From Saccharothrix carnea (GTDB taxonomy: Bacteria; Actinomycetota; Actinomycetes; Mycobacteriales; Pseudonocardiaceae): a stretch of 64,000 bases of DNA. The notes under the pieces were generated by a model. It searched no databases, was not told where the DNA came from, and saw only the letters and a program-made list of their open reading frames with translations. Of the stretch, positions 62,242 through 64,000 are shown piece by piece. The stretch covers positions 434,001 through 498,000 of the forward strand of contig NZ_PYAX01000001.1 in the NCBI RefSeq assembly GCF_003014735.1, in the 5' to 3' direction. Position 1 is the first letter of the stretch, and the number at the start of each line of letters is the position of its first letter. Made by a program: the position numbers and the translations under genes.

Positions 62242-62258
62242 TGGTCAATAATGATCAC
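62229..62258 (-). CDS. Isoleucine leader peptide upstream of cimA
   Basis: A 10-codon ORF, GTG-ATC-ATT-ATT-GAC-CAG-CGC-GTC-GGG-TAG, encoding M(V)-I-I-I-D-Q-R-V-G. Three consecutive Ile codons, including two AT-rich ATT in a GC-rich genome, are the classical attenuator control region. It overlaps the 5' arm of the pause hairpin and precedes a terminator by 26 bases. No ribosome site is visible, so it may be leaderless. Confidence 0.78.
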   Translation of the reverse strand: MIIIDQRVG

Positions 62259-62291
62259 GGTGTGGAGAGCCACGTCACCGATGGTGCCACA

Positions 62292-62323
62292 ACCCGTCCG
62301 CGGATACCAAGCCGCGGACGGGT
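62292..62323 (-). terminator. Siderophore-ABC operon hairpin
   Basis: ACCCGTCCGCGG at 62292-62303 pairs with CCGCGGACGGGT at 62312-62323, a perfect 12-bp stem with an 8-base loop, starting 10 bases past the substrate-binding-protein stop. No T-run follows. Confidence 0.65.
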
Positions 62324-62332
62324 CGTCCCACC

Positions 62333-63310
62333 CTATGGGTGGACGCTATCGACCAGGAACCTTGCGAACGCCTCGATCGCGGCCGGGTTGCGCGGGCTCT
62401 CCACCAGCGCCGCGTAGGGCAGCACGAAGAACCGCTCGTGCTTGATCGCGGGCACGTCGGCCAGCGGCGGGTAGGACTCCAGGAACGCCCGCTTCTCGTC
62501 CGGTGTGGTCGCCTCGCCGTCGGCGTAGTCGTTGATCAGCACGACGTCCGGCGCGCGGTCCACGACGGCCTCCCAGCCGACCGTGGTCCAGCTGTCGTCG
62601 AGGTCGCCGAAGATGTTGTCGCCGCCCGCCTTGCCGATGATGTCCTGCGGCGCGGCGTTGCGGCCCGAGGTGAACGGCTGGTCGAGGCCGCTGTCGTAGA
62701 GGAACACCTTCGGCCGGTTCGGCTTGACGAGCGCTTCGGCGGCGGCGACCTGCTTCCGGTAGCCCACGATCAGCTCCTCGGCCTTGTCCCGCACGCCGAA
62801 GATGTCGCCGAGGTTGCGCAGGTCGGTGTAGAGGGCGTCCAACGGCGGCATGATGCCGCGCTGCTTGCCCACGCCGTTGCGGCACGCCTCGGTGAGCTGG
62901 TAGGTGGCGATGCCGAGGTCGGCCAGGGCGTCCGGGGTGAACCCGGTCGACTCGGAGAAGCCGTAGTTCCAGCCCGCGAACACGAAGTCGGCGCCGGCGC
63001 CCTGGACCAGTTCCTTGGTGATCTGCTCGCCGAGGTTCGGCACCCGCTCGAAGTCCGCTCGCCACGGTGAGGAGGCGACGTCCTTCGCCTGGCCGCCGCC
63101 GATCACGTAGCCGGCCATCCGGTCGCCCAGGCCGAGCGCGAACATGAGCTCGGCGATACCGGTGTCGTTGGTGACCACACGGGACGGTTTCGCGTACGCG
63201 ACCCGCTGCCCGCAGTTGGTGACGGTGACCGTGTCCGCGGCGGCGGTCGGCGCGATGTGCGCGCCGCAGCCCGTCGTGAGCAGGACGGCGAGGGCGACGA
63301 GCTTCTTCAC
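62333..63310 (-). CDS. ABC transporter substrate-binding lipoprotein (iron-siderophore type)
   Basis: A 325-residue binding protein of the FepB/FecB fold. The signal ends in LTTGC, a lipobox-like Cys near residue 15. Mature motifs: RVVTNDTGIAELMFALGLGDRMAG and GKAGGDNIFGDLDDSW. The predicted ligand is Fe-siderophore or cobalamin-like; the ATP-binding gene follows with ATGA overlap. Confidence 0.86.
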   Translation of the reverse strand: MKKLVALAVLLTTGCGAHIAPTAAADTVTVTNCGQRVAYAKPSRVVTNDTGIAELMFALGLGDRMAGYVIGGGQAKDVASSPWRADFERVPNLGEQITKELVQGAGADFVFAGWNYGFSESTGFTPDALADLGIATYQLTEACRNGVGKQRGIMPPLDALYTDLRNLGDIFGVRDKAEELIVGYRKQVAAAEALVKPNRPKVFLYDSGLDQPFTSGRNAAPQDIIGKAGGDNIFGDLDDSWTTVGWEAVVDRAPDVVLINDYADGEATTPDEKRAFLESYPPLADVPAIKHERFFVLPYAALVESPRNPAAIEAFARFLVDSVHP

Positions 63311-64000
63311 GCGGACTCCTGGTGTTCGAAGAGCAGTTGGGGTACGCCGCTGGTGGGGTGGCGCACGACGTGGGCGCGGACCTGGAACACGTCGTGCAGC
63401 ACTTCGGGGGTGAGCACTTCCTCCGGCTTGCCGCTGCGCACCACGCGGCCGTGGTCCAGCACGTGCAGGCGGTCGCAGTGGGCGGCGGCGAGGTTGAGGT
63501 CGTGCAGCACCGCGAGGACGGTCACGCCCAGGCTCCGGACCAGCGCGAGGACCGCGAGCTGGTGGCTGATGTCGAGGTGGTTGGTGGGTTCGTCCAGGAC
63601 GAGCACCTTGGGCTGCTGGGCGAGGGCGCGGGCGATGAGGACGCGTTGGCGCTCGCCGCCGGACAGGCTCAGGAAGCCGCGGTGCGCCAGGTGGGCGGCG
63701 TCCACTCGCGACAGTGCCTCGGCCACCACTTCGTCGTCGCGGGCGGGGGTGGTCCGGTGCGGCAGCCGTCCCATGGCGACGACTTCGGTGACGGTGAAGT
63801 CGAACTCGACGTGGCTGTCCTGGGTGAGCGCGGCCAGGTTCACGGCGGTGTCGCGGATCTTCGACCGCGTGATGTCGCGGCCGTCGAGGAGGACCACTCC
63901 CCCGGACGGTGCGAGCGCCCGGTACACGCAGCGCAGCGTGGTGGACTTGCCGCTGCCGTTGGGGCCGACGATGCCGTGCACCTCGTTCGCGGGTGCGTGC
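63307..64000 (-). CDS. ABC transporter ATP-binding protein (FecE/FepC-like), 5' end outside the window
   Basis: The part inside the window covers the C-terminal about 230 residues. Walker A GPNGSGKST, signature LSLSGGERQRVLIARAL, Walker B VLVLDEPTNHLD, and H-loop VLHDLNLAAAHCD are present. It continues past base 64000 (in-frame residues HAPANE precede VHGIVG). Typical FecCD permease genes are expected upstream. It overlaps the binding-protein start by four bases. Confidence 0.93.
   Translation of the reverse strand, partial: HAPANEVHGIVGPNGSGKSTTLRCVYRALAPSGGVVLLDGRDITRSKIRDTAVNLAALTQDSHVEFDFTVTEVVAMGRLPHRTTPARDDEVVAEALSRVDAAHLAHRGFLSLSGGERQRVLIARALAQQPKVLVLDEPTNHLDISHQLAVLALVRSLGVTVLAVLHDLNLAAAHCDRLHVLDHGRVVRSGKPEEVLTPEVLHDVFQVRAHVVRHPTSGVPQLLFEHQESA

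Overview
The window is a high-GC actinomycete chromosome segment. GTG and TTG starts are frequent, and coding is dense on both strands. The gene order smc, rnc, rpmF, DUF177, sepIVA, coaD, rsmD, pyc, recG, DAK2, rpmB, ung, thiL, DUF3515, ddl, gpsA, cofC, ppk1, mutT1, hupB, leuD, leuC, ndgR, tRNA-Glu/Gln, gltX, FAH parallels the Mycobacterium tuberculosis Rv2922-Rv2993 region as I remember it. Gene content (P450, MocR pairs, secreted RNase and protease relatives, coiled-coil polarity proteins) suggests a filamentous Pseudonocardiales member, perhaps near Saccharothrix, Actinosynnema or Lentzea. That placement is inference.

Layout. 0-6.7 kb: anhydro-MurNAc kinase overlapping a sodium-solute symporter, a double-GNAT protein, a P450, a PlsC acyltransferase and a GNAT. 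6.7-11.9 kb: smc, an ECF sigma/anti-sigma pair and acylphosphatase. 12.0-17.6 kb: an accessory block that splits acyP from mutM (CAP-domain secreted protein, two tandem Thr/Ser-rich membrane proteins, an AAC(2')-I type aminoglycoside acetyltransferase, an FAD oxidoreductase, TetR, an orphan KdpE, MarR). 17.6-23.9 kb: mutM, small ORF, rnc, rpmF, DUF177, sepIVA, a secreted RNase Sa-type ribonuclease, coaD, rsmD and an MBL hydrolase. 24.3-34.5 kb: pyc, a DivIVA/FilP-like coiled-coil protein, an LppX-type lipoprotein, recG, a DAK2 protein and rpmB. 34.5-45.9 kb: ung, gamma-carbonic anhydrase-like protein, thiL, an AsnC-ligand domain protein, DUF3515, ddl, a divergent MocR/PPOX pair, cysteine dioxygenase, cystathionine gamma-lyase, gpsA, plsC and cofC. 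46-57.8 kb: LVIVD protein, ppk1, mutT1, hupB, leuDC, ndgR, two tRNAs, HAD hydrolase and gltX. 57.8-64 kb: FAD monooxygenase, FAH hydrolase, an inactive trypsin-like protein, citramalate synthase, and a siderophore-type ABC operon cut by the window end.

The most notable signals lie outside the large genes. (1) A 9-codon leader ORF with three consecutive Ile codons, followed by a near-perfect intrinsic terminator, sits upstream of citramalate synthase, the entry enzyme of a threonine-independent isoleucine route; this looks like ribosome-mediated attenuation. (2) A 21-26-residue leader peptide ending HIDLRLVASALC-PSR lies upstream of cysteine dioxygenase, suggesting cysteine-responsive control. 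(3) A family of intergenic repeats with an exact 22-bp period appears twice, once as eight direct units (23973-24147) and once as three forward plus three inverted units around a 34-bp perfect palindrome (39597-39716). (4) A secreted S1-family protein has lost all three catalytic-triad residues but kept the fold signature.

Functionally, much of the window is housekeeping: chromosome structure and repair (smc, hupB, recG, mutM, ung), translation (rpmF, rpmB, gltX, tRNAs), cell wall and polarity (ddl, anmK, sepIVA, coiled-coil protein), branched-chain amino acids (leuCD with ndgR, cimA) and sulfur amino acids (cgl, CDO).
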